From: Pyrus communis
Lineage: Eukaryota; Streptophyta; Magnoliopsida; Rosales; Rosaceae
Reading direction: 5' to 3'
DNA: 64,000 nucleotides
Assembly: GCF_963583255.1 (NCBI RefSeq)
Contig: NC_084809.1
Span: 4,763,501 to 4,827,500 of the forward strand
This document shows, piece by piece, positions 22,156 to 32,574 of the stretch (within the stretch, counting starts at the first letter, position 1; every line of letters starts with the position of its first letter). Under the pieces are notes generated by a model that worked only from the letters and a program-made list of their open reading frames with translations, searched no databases and was not told where the DNA came from. The translations under genes and the position numbers were made by a program.

Positions 22156-22335
22156 ACTAAATTCCAGTATCATGCAAATGTTGTAGTTATTATGTATTGT
22201 CAATAAAACGATGCTTAATCGTAGTGATTCCAGCTGGCTTAAGCACTTGCTGTACTTCCATTAGAAACTAACATCATTCATTCGAATAATTGCATCAAAC
22301 AATTTACTTACTGACAAACTCATGACTACTACTTA

Positions 22336-22621
22336 ATTAAACTGGTTCAATCTTGATCATCCACTACTCTTCAAAATCCTTGGCTTCGTATGGAATCCTC
22401 AAAAACCCATCGTTGCAAAACCCTTATTCCTCAGCTAATCTATAGAGCAGCTGCAAGAACATTTCGTGAAGGAGCAACTTGGTATGAACCATGAAACGCT
22501 TCATATCACTATCCACACCAACACAAACAGGCACGTAACCTTTCGGTGTTGTAGAAAGAGAACTTTTCAGTCTTTTCGCTCCTATTAACTGGCTTAACTT
22601 GCCGCTTCTTCTCACCCCCAT
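22336..22621 (-). pseudogene. SAUR (small auxin-up RNA) pseudogene behind OMT2
   Basis: The minus-strand frame starts MGVRRSGKLSQLIGAKRLKS and continues with GYVPVCVGVD and KRFMVHTKLLLHEMFLQLLY, the SAUR core. The Tyr codon of the conserved AEEYGF is changed to a stop (AEE*GF, near 22424), and a second stop replaces the Tyr of FEEYW. The reading frame is otherwise intact, and the last ~10 residues diverge or are lost. The intact relative is at 25774-26082. Confidence 0.85.
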
Positions 22622-23008
22622 TTAATGAAGGCAATCTTATCTTTTCTGAGAAAAAAATTCAGGTGTCGTATTCTGATTTTTTGAGATTATTTATGTAATT
22701 ATTGTTCATCGAATTTCTTAGATCCAAACTAAAATAATAACATCCCCTTCATATGCTTTCCTAATACATATGGATATATTGACTTCACGTTTCAGAAATT
22801 CTCCCCGATCCCGATCTATTTGAAAATAGTTATAATTCATTTATCATGTTTACACATACATAAGAGCTTATGTCCGAAGGAAGCCACATATTATATCATA
22901 TTTTACTAAATAGATATCTGTCTTATGATCCAAGTATGATTTTGAATTGACCTATTTACTAAAATGTGCAATATTAAACAGTAATCTATTGTAGGCTTAG
23001 TCATATTG
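22622..23008. other. spacer between SAUR pseudogene and OMT3 promoter
   Basis: AT-rich, no gene recognised. Confidence 0.45.
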
Positions 23009-23281
23009 ATTAGAGTAATGTAATCCTTTATTGCACTTAAGTTTAAATCCTTCTGTCCGTAATAAAGATAAATTTAGTATAAATTATCACATTATTTCTT
23101 AAACAAATAAGAGTAAATTTGTCGGGTAGTTAGTGCATGTGCATTAGGAGGTTGATTAATCCACACATTCAACATATTTCCAATAATTAATTGATTCCTT
23201 CATCTTAACTGCTACCTGCTACACCGACTGAGTACTACACTTTACCAAAAGGTTTCAACATTATTGAGATTATATAATATT
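23009..23281 (+). repeat. promoter repeat of OMT3 (about 1.5 units)
   Basis: An incomplete unit (with an insertion around 23026-23070) is followed by a unit start at 23163. The spacing from 23163 to the OMT3 ATG (178 bp) equals that in OMT1. Confidence 0.75.
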
Positions 23282-23340
23282 CCCTTCTTTATATAACTCA
23301 TGTAATTAGCACCTCTTTCAAAAGTACTCTATATATTGAA

Positions 23341-23708
23341 ATGCAGGAAGCAACAGAAATTTAGGCAAGCCTAAGAGGCCAAGCAGATATATGGAAGTAC
23401 ATGTTTGGTTTTGCTAATTCCATGGCCTTAAAATGTGTTGTGGAGCTGCGCATTGCCGATATCATACACTCCCATAGTCCTCCTACTGATGGTGCCTCAA
23501 ACTCAAAGCCTATGATCACTTTGTCCCAATTAGCCTCATCCATAGCACCCTCTCCAGACATGACGTACCTTACACGCATCATGAGACTTCTTGTCCGCCG
23601 GAATATATTTGCCATTCATCACCCATTTGATGGCGGGGAACCACTTTACGGGTTGACACACTCATCAAGATGGTTGTTACATGACACAGAGCTGAGCCTA
23701 GCCCCAAT
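23341..23708 (+). pseudogene. O-methyltransferase copy 3, truncated pseudogene
   Basis: The ATG at 23341 is followed at codon 8 by TAG in place of the Glu codon of the other copies (ATEI*ASLRGQ). The frame is then open through the dimerisation domain (WKYMFGFANSMALKC to LLHDTELSLAPM) and stops matching after about residue 122. The SAM-binding motif, exon 2 and catalytic His are all missing. From about 23710 the sequence is unrelated AT-rich DNA. A downstream ATG at 23401 leaves a 107-codon frame that cannot be an enzyme. The promoter with TATATAA is still present, so a short transcript is possible. Confidence 0.92.
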
Positions 23709-24040
23709 GATAATGAATTTTTAGTTGAGAGATTATTGCTCCAATTGAGTTAAAGTTAAGAAATCATTGCTAAAATTTAATCAAAGTATTACAGCTGACG
23801 TGATGATACAGTACTATCTAATGATTTCTTCATATGCTTTTGGGTTCATCGAAGAGGAGGAGAAAAAACTAAGGTAGAGAGAGAAAAGATAAATTTTAAT
23901 TGCAACATTACTTGCTCCACCAATTGAGTATTACACTTTACCAAAAGGTTTCAGCATTATTCAGATTATATAATATTTTTTTTTCCCTTATCCATATAAC
24001 TCGTATACACCATTGAGACTATATATTATATGTTTCCCTT
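23709..24040. other. spacer and partial OMT4 promoter
   Basis: Unrelated AT-rich DNA to about 23910, then one degraded piece of the OMT promoter unit (CACTTTACCAAAAGGTTTCA...GATTATATAATATT, about 23932-23978) without upstream units. Confidence 0.6.
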
Positions 24041-24089
24041 CTTTATATAACTCATGTAATTAGCACATCTTTTCAAAAGCACTCTATAG

Positions 24090-25378
24090 ATGGAAATGCA
24101 GGAAGCAACAGAAGTTGAGGCAAGCCTAAGAGGCCAAGCAGATATACGGAAGTACATGTTTGGTTTTGCTGATTCCATGGCCTTAAAATGTGCTGTCGAG
24201 CTACGCATTGCCGATATCATACACTCCCATAGTCCTACTGATGGTGCCTCAAACTCAAAGCCTATAATCACTTTGTCCCAATTAGCCTCATCCATAGCAC
24301 CCTCCCCAGACATGACATACCTCACACGCATCATGAGACTTCTTGTCCACCGGAATATATTTGCCATTCATCACCCATCTGATGGCGGGGAACCACTTTA
24401 CGGGTTGACACACTCATCAAGATGGTTGTTACATAACGCAGAACTGAGCCTAGCCCCAATGCTTGTGATGGAGAATCACCATTGCCTAATGGCCCCTTGG
24501 CACTATTTCAGCCAATGCGTCAAAGAAGGAGGTCCATATGCCTTTAAGATGGCCCATGGACTTGAGATTTGGGACTATGCGTCCCAAAATCCAGAGTTCA
24601 ACAAATTGTTCAATGATGGTATGGCCTGTACTGCTAGGGTTGTGATGAAGGCAATACTCACAGGTTATGAACATGGGTTTGATGGTGTGGGATCGTTGGT
24701 GGATGTAGGTGGTGGGACTAGAAGCGCAGTGGCTGAGATTGTCAAGTCCTATCCCAACATCAAAGGTTTCAATTTTGATCTGCCCCATGTCGTAGCCACA
24801 GCACCGGTGTACCATGGTGTGTCACATGTAGGTGGTGATATGTTTGAGGGCAGTATTCCAAATGTTGATGCAGTTTTCATGAAGGTAAGTCACCATAAAA
24901 TCTTTTACATTCGAGTTATATGGTTTGGTTGTAGCCTTGTAGGTATAAATTTCTTTCCTTTTGTCACCTTGAAAGGGGCGATCTCATAGCCCTTGGTTTT
25001 GAAGAAACGTTGTTAGTTAGATATAGTATTATTTGTTAAATTTGAAATGACAAACTAATTAATTTTTTATTAATGTAGTGGATTATGCACGATTGGAGTG
25101 ATAGTGATTGCATCAAGATTTAAAAGAATTGTCGAAAAGCAATACCCGAAAAAAGTGAGAAGATCATTATTGTTGATACAGTTCTAGAGCCAAATGGTGA
25201 AGGGATTCTGGATGACACACGATTGGTCTTTGATTTATTGATGATTGCACACACGTCAGGTGGAAGAGAGAGGACTGAGACTGAATGGAAGAATATATTG
25301 GAAGAAGGAGGTTTCCCTCGCCACAAAGTCATCAAAATTCCAGCTTTAGCATCCATTGTTGAGGCCTACCCTATGTAA
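24090..25378 (+). pseudogene. O-methyltransferase copy 4, full-length but interrupted
   Basis: Exons 24090-24884 and 25079-25378 keep the whole gene structure. The N-terminus is MEMQEATEVEASLRGQ, two residues longer than copies 1 and 2. Exon 2 starts WIMHDWSD, where Trp is the usual residue of the family (copies 1 and 2 have His). Two defects are visible. The SAM-binding loop reads DVGGGTRS, with Arg replacing a conserved Gly. Codon TAA at 25121-25123 interrupts exon 2 directly after DSDCIKI, 15 residues into exon 2. The rest of exon 2 is open to the normal stop (..EGGFPRHKVIKIPAL..EAYPM). Without the C-terminus the enzyme lacks the conserved Glu of GGRERTE and the end of the Rossmann fold. 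It is probably inactive and diverged more from copies 1 and 2 than they did from each other. Confidence 0.9.
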
Positions 25379-25482
25379 ACTAAATTACGTTATCATGCAA
25401 ATGTTTTAGATATTATGTAATGCCAATAAAACGATGCTGAATCATAGCACTTCCATTACAAGGGGTTAGGTTTATATCCCTT

Positions 25483-25710
25483 AACTAGTGTAACTTCTTT
25501 TTCATTATCAATAAAATTACTTCGTACTATCGAGGTTTTCTTCATTAAAAAAAAAAAAAAATAAAAAAATAAAAAAAAAACACACTTCTGTTGGACCCAA
25601 CTGACTAGGTGTAACTTTTTTTTTGTTATCAATAAAATTACTTCGTACCATCGAGGTTTTCTTTAAAATAAAAAAAATAAAAAAAACACTTCCGTTGGAC
25701 CCAACTAAGA
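25483..25710. repeat. two-copy direct repeat with A-rich tracts
   Basis: TATCAATAAAATTACTTCGTA occurs at about 25506 and 25627. Each copy is followed by TCGAGGTTTTCTT, an A-rich tract and TGTTGGACCCAACT or GTTGGACCCAACT. Period about 120 bp. It may come from duplicated 3' UTR sequence with A-tract expansion. Confidence 0.65.
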
Positions 25711-25773
25711 TCATTTATTCAAATAATTACATCATACAGTTTACTTACTGACAAACCCATGACAAATAATTAA

Positions 25774-26082
25774 TTAAACTGGTTGAACCCTGTAAATATT
25801 AGGTTTGCGCATCTTGATCATCCAATACTCTTCAAAATCCTTGGCTTCGTATGGAATCCTCAAAACCCCATCATTGCAAAACCCATATTCCTCAGCTGAT
25901 CTATATAGGAGTTTCAAGAACTCTGCATGACGGAACAACTTGATATGAATCATGAAACGCTTAGTGTCACCATCCACAAACAGGCACGTAAGTTCGTAAC
26001 GCTTCGGTGTTGTAGAAGGAGAACTTTTTAGTCTTTTCGCTCCTATTAACTGGCTCAATTTACTGCTTCCTCTCACCCCCAT
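25774..26082 (-). CDS. SAUR-like auxin-responsive protein
   Basis: A single-exon minus-strand gene of 102 residues from MGVRGSSKLSQL. An in-frame ATG at 26109 would add nine residues (MKRVLCYLL). The core SAUR region holds VDGDTKRFMIHIKLFRH, FLKLLYRSAEEYGFCNDGVL and IPYEAKDFEEYW, as in other SAUR proteins, and then a short basic tail. SAURs are small plant proteins induced by auxin. Several inhibit PP2C.D phosphatases and so raise plasma-membrane proton-ATPase activity and cell expansion. This is the only intact copy of three in the OMT array; the other two are a pseudogene at 22336-22621 and a 61-bp stub at 19021-19081. It lies tail-to-tail with OMT4. I did not locate an auxin-response element with confidence. 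Confidence 0.85.
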   Translation of the reverse strand: MGVRGSSKLSQLIGAKRLKSSPSTTPKRYELTCLFVDGDTKRFMIHIKLFRHAEFLKLLYRSAEEYGFCNDGVLRIPYEAKDFEEYWMIKMRKPNIYRVQPV

Positions 26083-26109
26083 TAGCAAATAGCAAAGCAC
26101 TCTCTTCAT

Positions 26110-26471
26110 CTGCAATTCTGGATTAGTACTTCAAAATTTTTTGGTAGCGATAAGTATAATTCATTTTGGTACTTACTTCCTCAGTACAAATTCAAATTTA
26201 AGGCCATGCTATCTTCGTATACTATCTACGTACCGATTAGATGTTGGTTAGTTAACGATGTTTTTAAAGTCAATAACTTAATGATTGTGACATGCATCTT
26301 AATTTACATGTCATAAATAAAATGGTAAACTGCAAGGTACAAATTGTCTTTGTAATGACGCAATGTGACATGACTACAAAGTTGAAAATAGATTTAAATA
26401 TTTTATTTTTCCGGCTACTACTATTTTACTTTGTGATTGTCACATTATTCGTGTTTTAAATATGCCCTATT
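26110..26471. other. intergenic upstream of SAUR
   Basis: AT-rich, no gene seen; it contains the SAUR promoter. Confidence 0.4.
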
Positions 26472-26642
26472 CACTACCACAAAATTTTACAATAGTTAAT
26501 GACGTTAGTTGCACATAATGTAGTGTCTAATGTGGGTATTAGCCACCAGTATACTTTTCATACAGCTCATTAGTTACCAATAGATCTTTTATTCACCTCA
26601 TTATGTGCAACGACGATAATTATTGCCAATTTTTCTAGTAAT
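26472..26642. mobile_element. CACTA-like MITE
   Basis: The left end is CACTACCACAAAATTTTACA..GTTGCACATAATG; the right end, reverse-complemented, is TTACTAGAAAAATTGGCAAT..GTTGCACATAATG. The ~45-bp ends are inverted repeats with several mismatches. The CACTA start is typical. No TSD was settled. Confidence 0.5.
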
Positions 26643-27146
26643 TAGAACATATTATGTCTCTGTCATTTGAGTTTACCTAAAACCTATGAATTCAATGAGA
26701 TGACTTTAAATTCAACCTTGCCATCTAGGAATTTCGAAAGTTAGATAATAATCTTCCAAGGTGTATAATTATGTATTTAACTACAAGTGAATATAAATAA
26801 TCGAGTCTGTTTCCTTTAATTTGTTCACATAAGCTACTTCCCTATCTTTGACCCATGGTTATAATTCTGGCTAGCTTGTGGCTGCACCATGAATGAATTA
26901 CTTAAAAAAAAAAAAATTGGTGCCGTACGCCATCGACCACTGCCTCGGCGACAATGCCTCCTTATTACCAGCATCAGCTCAACCAGATCAGCATCATCAT
27001 CATCATCTAAGCGACAACGTTCGCCGTTCTACTAATTCTTCGCATGTTTACTATTTTGCCCAGTAATAATACACAAGAAGAGGAAGAGGATTATGCGGAA
27101 GCCACGAGGCTGCTTGAAGGATGAGAAATCGGGTTGAACCTAGCAT
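26643..27146. other. intergenic with possible gene relic
   Basis: Around 26920-27060 the composition changes (higher GC, CATCATCATCATCATC run) and suggests an exon relic, but no family was recognised. Confidence 0.35.
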
Positions 27147-27330
27147 CTTTTTTTCTTTTTTTTGGCAAAATGAAAACTTCATTAAAGACCCAAAAAGGGG
27201 CAGCAAGTACAAATAAAGCCTATGATAGCCCAAAGGCAAAACCCAAAATAAAAAAGAAAGTGCTATATACAAATTAGGCAGCAGTAGCGAAATACAGCTA
27301 AGATAATCAAAACAAATACTACTGAACATC
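27147..27330 (-). mobile_element. LINE-like 3' end with poly(A)
   Basis: The minus strand reads TTGTACTTGCTGCCCC, TTTGGG, TTTAATGAAGTTTTC, ATTTTGCCAAAAAAAA and then A-rich sequence, resembling the 3' ends of plant L1-type LINEs. No reverse transcriptase is attached, so it would be a heavily 5'-truncated copy. Recalled from family style, not aligned. Confidence 0.45.
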
Positions 27331-28640
27331 ACTCAGGTGAAACAAAAGAGGAAGAGGTTAATAGTGATTCCATTATCAAACATCAATTAAAAGATGATGG
27401 AGGACATGGAAGCCGATCCCGAGATAGCACTGTAACTAGTGAGGGAGGGGGCAAAGTTGCCCATGAGAGATTATGTTTCTATAAACTAAGCCTAATCCTG
27501 AAGGTAATTTTTTCTAGTTACTTTAATAAAATAATTAGTACAAAATAACTAGGACAACTCATAATTTGTGTGAAAATAATATCATGACAGGTCACAGTTG
27601 TAGTGAAACCTGAAAAGTTCAATCGATGAGTTTTAGCAAGATCTTTTAAGTGCCTTCTAAAAAAAAAGGTTATTAGGGATTCGGAAATGGTCTTACAATT
27701 CATTATGTGACATAAGTAATAAAAAGTTTATCTTGATTCTTGTACATTTTCTCAAAACCAATAAAAAAATGGTGACTTGTGGCTCATAATTTTTGTGAAA
27801 AGATCGACGGTTAAATTATAGTCAAATCTTTTGATCGTAGCAAGAAAAATGTTGTTGTCTAGAGTAAATCTCATATCGAAAATTAATAGACCTTACATGC
27901 ACTTATATGAGTAAACCCAATAGTTGAGCACGCTTTATTGAGCCATATAAATATTCTTCACTAAAATTTTAACCTAAATAACAGAAAAATAATTCAAAAT
28001 TACTAGTTCTGCCTCCGCTATGACTCAATAAATAATAAGAATCGGTAACAAATAACCTAGTTATAATTTTTCCTTACTACGAATGCAAAAGATCTTGCAA
28101 AAATTAGATAGATGATCTAGAAACTTATGTAAATCAATAAAATGATGCAGCACGAAGTTAACATGAGATACCAACGTAAGTCCTTAAAGAACAAATTCTA
28201 GAATCCACTAGATTTTGGTTGAAAATTTAAAATTTTGTTTCATTATTGATTGAAAGACGACATTAAAATGAAGCCAACAGCTTTAACAACATAATCAAAA
28301 TGCAAGCTCAAGGGCTTTAGGGAATTGAACGAAATCAAAACGATATTAATAGAATGGCAAATGAAAAGTCCAACTTTTATTACAAAAATTAAAAAACTAT
28401 TTTGGAAGCCTAGACGACCGCAAATGGCCGAAATCCATAGTATATCATAGCAAAGCAATGTGTTTGAACCATAGAGTCGTTCTCTTTTCTGAGAAGTATT
28501 ATGGGCCCAAATTGGAACTTGGACGTCAAATTTGCAAATTCCTGCTGCGTTCTTTTGACTTCCGTGAGTCCATTGCGTCTTCTATCCTCTCATCCATCTG
28601 TTTTATATCATAAAATACTTATTTGACTTAATTTTATTCT
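27331..28640. other. intergenic, nothing recognised
   Basis: AT-rich; short frames only, no domain or splice-consistent exon. Confidence 0.45.
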
Positions 28641-28645
28641 CACGA

Positions 28646-28646
<1 letters not shown>

Positions 28647-28710
<64 letters not shown>

Positions 28711-28770
28711 TGTGCGTGTGAACTTCAGATATTTGTGTGTGTGTGTGTGTATATATGTGTGTGCGTGTGA
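28647..28770. repeat. compound (TA)n(TG)n microsatellite
   Basis: (TA)n is followed by a long (TG)n, then GTGTGCGTGTGAACTTCA, and a second shorter (TG)n(TA)n(TG)n with the same GTGTGCGTGTGAACTTCA at its end. The 18-bp flank occurs twice, so the array was partly duplicated. Confidence 0.9.
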
Positions 28771-29046
28771 ACTTCAAATAAATATCTGGAGTGATCCTTT
28801 TGTGTGGTAGTAAAAGGACCAATAATCATATGTAGGACAGCAGAAAGAGGTTAGCAATACAAGAAAAAGACCAAAAAACAAAAAACAAAAGCAAAAACAA
28901 AAACAACTAAGCCTGCGCAATGCGCAATATTCCCATACACAACATGTTCTTAAAAGATTGCTTAATATATTTATTTCTTTGGGATAAACACACTAGAAGG
29001 GGACGTTGGACAAACCGGCCTGTAACAAGGCATTACCATCTCTACC

Positions 29047-29055
29047 TATATATAT
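29047..29055 (+). promoter_or_regulatory. putative TATA box of the LysM gene
   Basis: TATATATAT lies about 95 bp upstream of the LysM-protein ATG. Confidence 0.5.
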
Positions 29056-29142
29056 GGCTTTACACTCTCAACAAATCATCAACCAACACTAAACAGAGTT
29101 AGCTTCTTACTAAAACTAATTACAATCACATATAAAGCAATA

Positions 29143-29628
29143 ATGGCTGTGATTGTCTCTAACAAAAAAGCAGCCATGTCCCGTAATTTGGTTCTCTTGT
29201 TCTGCCTTCTTCTCATCATCTCCTTTGCTGAGGGAAAACAACTAGGCAGCAGTAAGCTTTACAAGATTAGAATTTTAATTATCTAGTTATAGACGATTAT
29301 CTATTTCGGTTTGAATAAAATCAATGTTTTACTGAATTTCATTTTTTATGTATACGTTGGATACTAATACGTTGCCTTTTGTGTTTTAACTTTTCTTTTT
29401 TCTTTCTTTTGAATATTCGATTGTGTAGTTGGGTTTGGGGGCCTCAAAGCAGCTCCAAGAGCCCCAAGATGCCAAAAGGTATATGGGGCAAAACTTGGGG
29501 ATACTTGCGATGGAATCATTCAGAAGTTCAAACTGAATGCTTCTCACTTCTCTGAAATCAACCCTAACCTCAACCGTGACAGTATCTTTGTGGGTCAATG
29601 GCTTTGCATTGTTGGCACTGCAAAATAA
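29143..29628 (+). CDS. small secreted LysM-domain protein
   Basis: Two exons, 29143-29251 and 29429-29628 (GTAAGC...GTAG intron), encode 102 residues. Residues 1-30 form a signal peptide (NLVLLFCLLLIISFAEG); an internal Met12 is an alternative start. The single LysM domain (about 53-98) contains CQKVYGAKLGDTCDGIIQKF, FSEINPNLN and IFVGQWLCI. Its three cysteines (51, 63, 96) are consistent with an extracellular fold. LysM domains bind N-acetylglucosamine polymers. This short, single-LysM secreted type is common in plants and lacks a kinase or GPI signal, so it is not a CERK1 or LYP receptor. A role in chitin sensing or cell-wall biology is inference. Confidence 0.88.
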
Positions 29629-31079
29629 ACTGCAGACTGAAGGAGGAAAGTTTGAGTTGAAGCAGAGAAAATAAATGCATGAATAAAAGAGCACCAACAA
29701 GCATCAGTGTTCGTCCCAAATGCTTTAATAGTTTTTACATTGTTGTAAAATAAAAAAAAATTAAAAAAATCACATTGTTGAATCCTGGTGTTTATGCTGA
29801 ATTTTTCCCTTTTGGTTTTTTTCTTTTAATAATTTTTAATACTGAATTTGTTGAAATGACGATATTATACTTCAATTTAAATTATATTAAAGAGAATTCA
29901 TACTCGAGCGCTGCTAATATGGCTACATACATCTGTTAATTAAATATTATTGTTTCCCTTTAAATAAACTACGGGAATTTATAAGTTTTACACAGGATTC
30001 TTGATTTTCGTCTATTCATTCGATCTAACGGTCGAAAATTGAAAGTTGTGTGTAAGAGGAAAAAATGAGTGCATAGATAGCACAACTCTTTAGGAAATAC
30101 AACATTCATTAAGAATAAACAAGTTAAAGGATTTTTTTAATTGCACCTCTATTGATAATAACTTTTTAAAAATTATAAAATTAGTTTGATCCCAATACTT
30201 TATAAAGATTTTACCTGTATATAATGAAGCGATTAAATACTTTGCATGCAATAAGTGATTTGGCTGTACAATTATATTGTTTAAATACAGTGGAATACTC
30301 GAAAGAAACTCTGAAATTCTCAGTGCACTTAAGGGCAAAGTTTGATAACTTTCCTTGTGTGTTGATCATTGGGAAGGGTAGATGTGAGGAGGTTCGGTTC
30401 GGGTTGGTTCGGGTTGAGTCACAACCCGCTAATCAATTGATTAGGCTCGGGTAGCCTTTATCAAGGGTTTAAATATGCTGGGCTTAACCCACTAGCCATT
30501 TATCAATTCGTTAGGACCAAGTCCACACGCCAAATATAAGATCACAAAATCAAGAGCCAATTCAGGGAGTAACGTCTGCTACTATCGATCGCAAGATCAA
30601 GAGCCAATATCTTTTGGAAACCAAGATTTAATTATATAGTAGCTCTCGACCTATACGTACGATGCAAAAAATAAATAAATAACTCAACAATTATTTGGTT
30701 ATTATGTAAAACTAGACACAAGAGAATAATAACGAAATAAATAAAAAATTCTATACTCCACTTAGAGAATTGGATGTACAAGTTGTGATTTGCTATTCAC
30801 CCAAAATTATTAGAGTGCTTTATTAACATGACTAGTTTAGGATGTACTTAATGCGACTTCACATATTAAACTCTGAAAAACATTTACGTACTTAATTTAG
30901 GATCCATTACACAATCAATCACTTTACTTATACAAGGCTTGTTATGAAGGTAGGAGTCATATATGGTGTATGTAATATACATGAAGTTTGAGACAGCAAA
31001 TATATTGAAATTCTCAACTTAATGGTTGTTGTTTTTAGCTCATGTGCTCTTAATATCGAAGGTCTTTTTTGACCAAAAA

Positions 31080-31111
<32 letters not shown>

Positions 31112-31944
31112 GGTCTTTTTTAACAAAAACAAAATATCTAAGGTCTTTGATTTGTAGCTAAAAAAATTAATTAGTAGGTATAATATACCACTTGGAGAAA
31201 ATTTTACTCAAATACTTACAAAAACACAGCAACTTATTCAGAAGGAAAGCATTTGTTTCTTGTTAGACTTTTTTTCTTCACATAAATGCTTATGTCGTTA
31301 TTTTTTAAATTACAAATTTGAACAAGAATTCAGTGAACTAATAGAAAAAACAGAAGAAGAAGAAGACCAATGTCTAAGTGGGTTATCAGACTGAGTGAAG
31401 TCTAAGTGGGTTATCAGACTGAGTGAAGTATATGAAGTGCAATACAGCAAACCCATGACCCATCCATGATCAATGTCTCTAGACCCACAAAACCCAATGC
31501 CAAATGCTTGCCCATGCGTGGTGCAATTTTGATGTATGTTGGTAGTTGGACTCCAAAAGTCCTTGCTATTTATATCAGTTCATACACAACATGTTACAAC
31601 ATATGGTTAGTGGTTGCACTTTTAAGATTAAAATGATGTGACGTTTCTTTGTTTATAGATAAGATAGAGAAATTTGGTTTTTCCCCACTTTTCAACCAAA
31701 GCCACAAGTGGATCACATAGTCGGTTGCACTCAAAAAGGACCTCTCAGATTTGTCAATGGGATTGTCTTTAGAAACCACTAACATTCTACATGTGCCATG
31801 TGTATATCTTAGTATATTTAAATATAATAATTGGCATTGGGGTTCCGATGGAATGGAAGCTAGAAGTGGGTTTATAATATATAATTTTATATGCAAAGAA
31901 TTAGGTTCTGTGCTGTATGGATGACATGACATGGCCAAGAGATA
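29629..31944. other. intergenic with minor repeats
   Basis: No gene recognised. It contains a (TA)n run near 31088-31111 and a perfect 28-bp tandem duplication (GTCTAAGTGGGTTATCAGAC...) at 31372-31399 and 31400-31427. Confidence 0.5.
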
Positions 31945-31990
31945 AGTAATCGAGCACTAAAATCATCTTCAACCAGTAATCGAGCACTAA

Positions 31991-32571
31991 AATCATCTTC
32001 AACCGAAGGGTCAAGAAGATCAGAGGACCAAAAATAATCCTAACATCGTTTTCAACCGAAGGCCAAATCAAAGGGCTCGTGGACTCCACTAGACAAAAAA
32101 GGGCCAAATGGCCAACTGGACGGCCCAAATGAGCCAGCCAGCCAGTCGGCCTGACCACATGTTGACGTCATATTTGATTTTTTTTTTTTTTTTACAATTT
32201 TTTAACTGTTTTTTTTATTATTTATTTTATATTAAGTAACATGAAACAATATTAAATAACATTAAGCATTAAGTAACATTAAAGAACATAAAAAAATTTA
32301 ACAACATGAAAATTATTGACAATCCATAACATAAAATTATTGAGGTAATTTAATTTAAGTAACCATAGTAATTCAATTAAAATAATAAATTATGTTTGGC
32401 CCCTTGGACCTTGGTTGTAGATGGTTTTTTTGTGACAGTGCTATGTTTGGCTTGGCCCTTGGTTGGAGGTAGTAAGAAATATGACAATGCACTGTTCATT
32501 AAAATATTAATTTCTTGGAGAACCAGGGGGCTAAAACGAGCCATCTGGCCCTCCTTCTGTTGGAGATGACC
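31991..32571. mobile_element. Harbinger MITE, 581 bp, with duplicated left end
   Basis: The left end is AATCATCTTCAACCGAAGGG; the right end is CTGTTGGAGATGACC. TAA flanks both sides (31988-31990 and 32572-32574). The interior is AT-rich with a T-run. The 30 bp AGTAATCGAGCACTAAAATC... is repeated exactly in tandem at 31945-31974 and 31975-32004, so the left terminus occurs twice. Confidence 0.8.
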
Positions 32572-32574
32572 TAA

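Larger units (their letters stand above)
19797..22412 (+). repeat. second copy of the OMT tandem-duplication block
   Basis: This block matches 16737-19081: purine-rich tail, promoter repeats, OMT, 3' flank and SAUR end. It is about 270 bp longer because the promoter has one more full 240-bp unit and lacks the small deletion of copy 1. The SAUR part extends further here. Confidence 0.85.

Noticed and set aside
23401..23724. Alternative start rescuing OMT copy 3
   Set aside because: The frame ends before the SAM-binding domain, so no enzyme could result.
28640..28822. His/Thr-repeat protein
   Set aside because: Translation of the (TG)n microsatellite.
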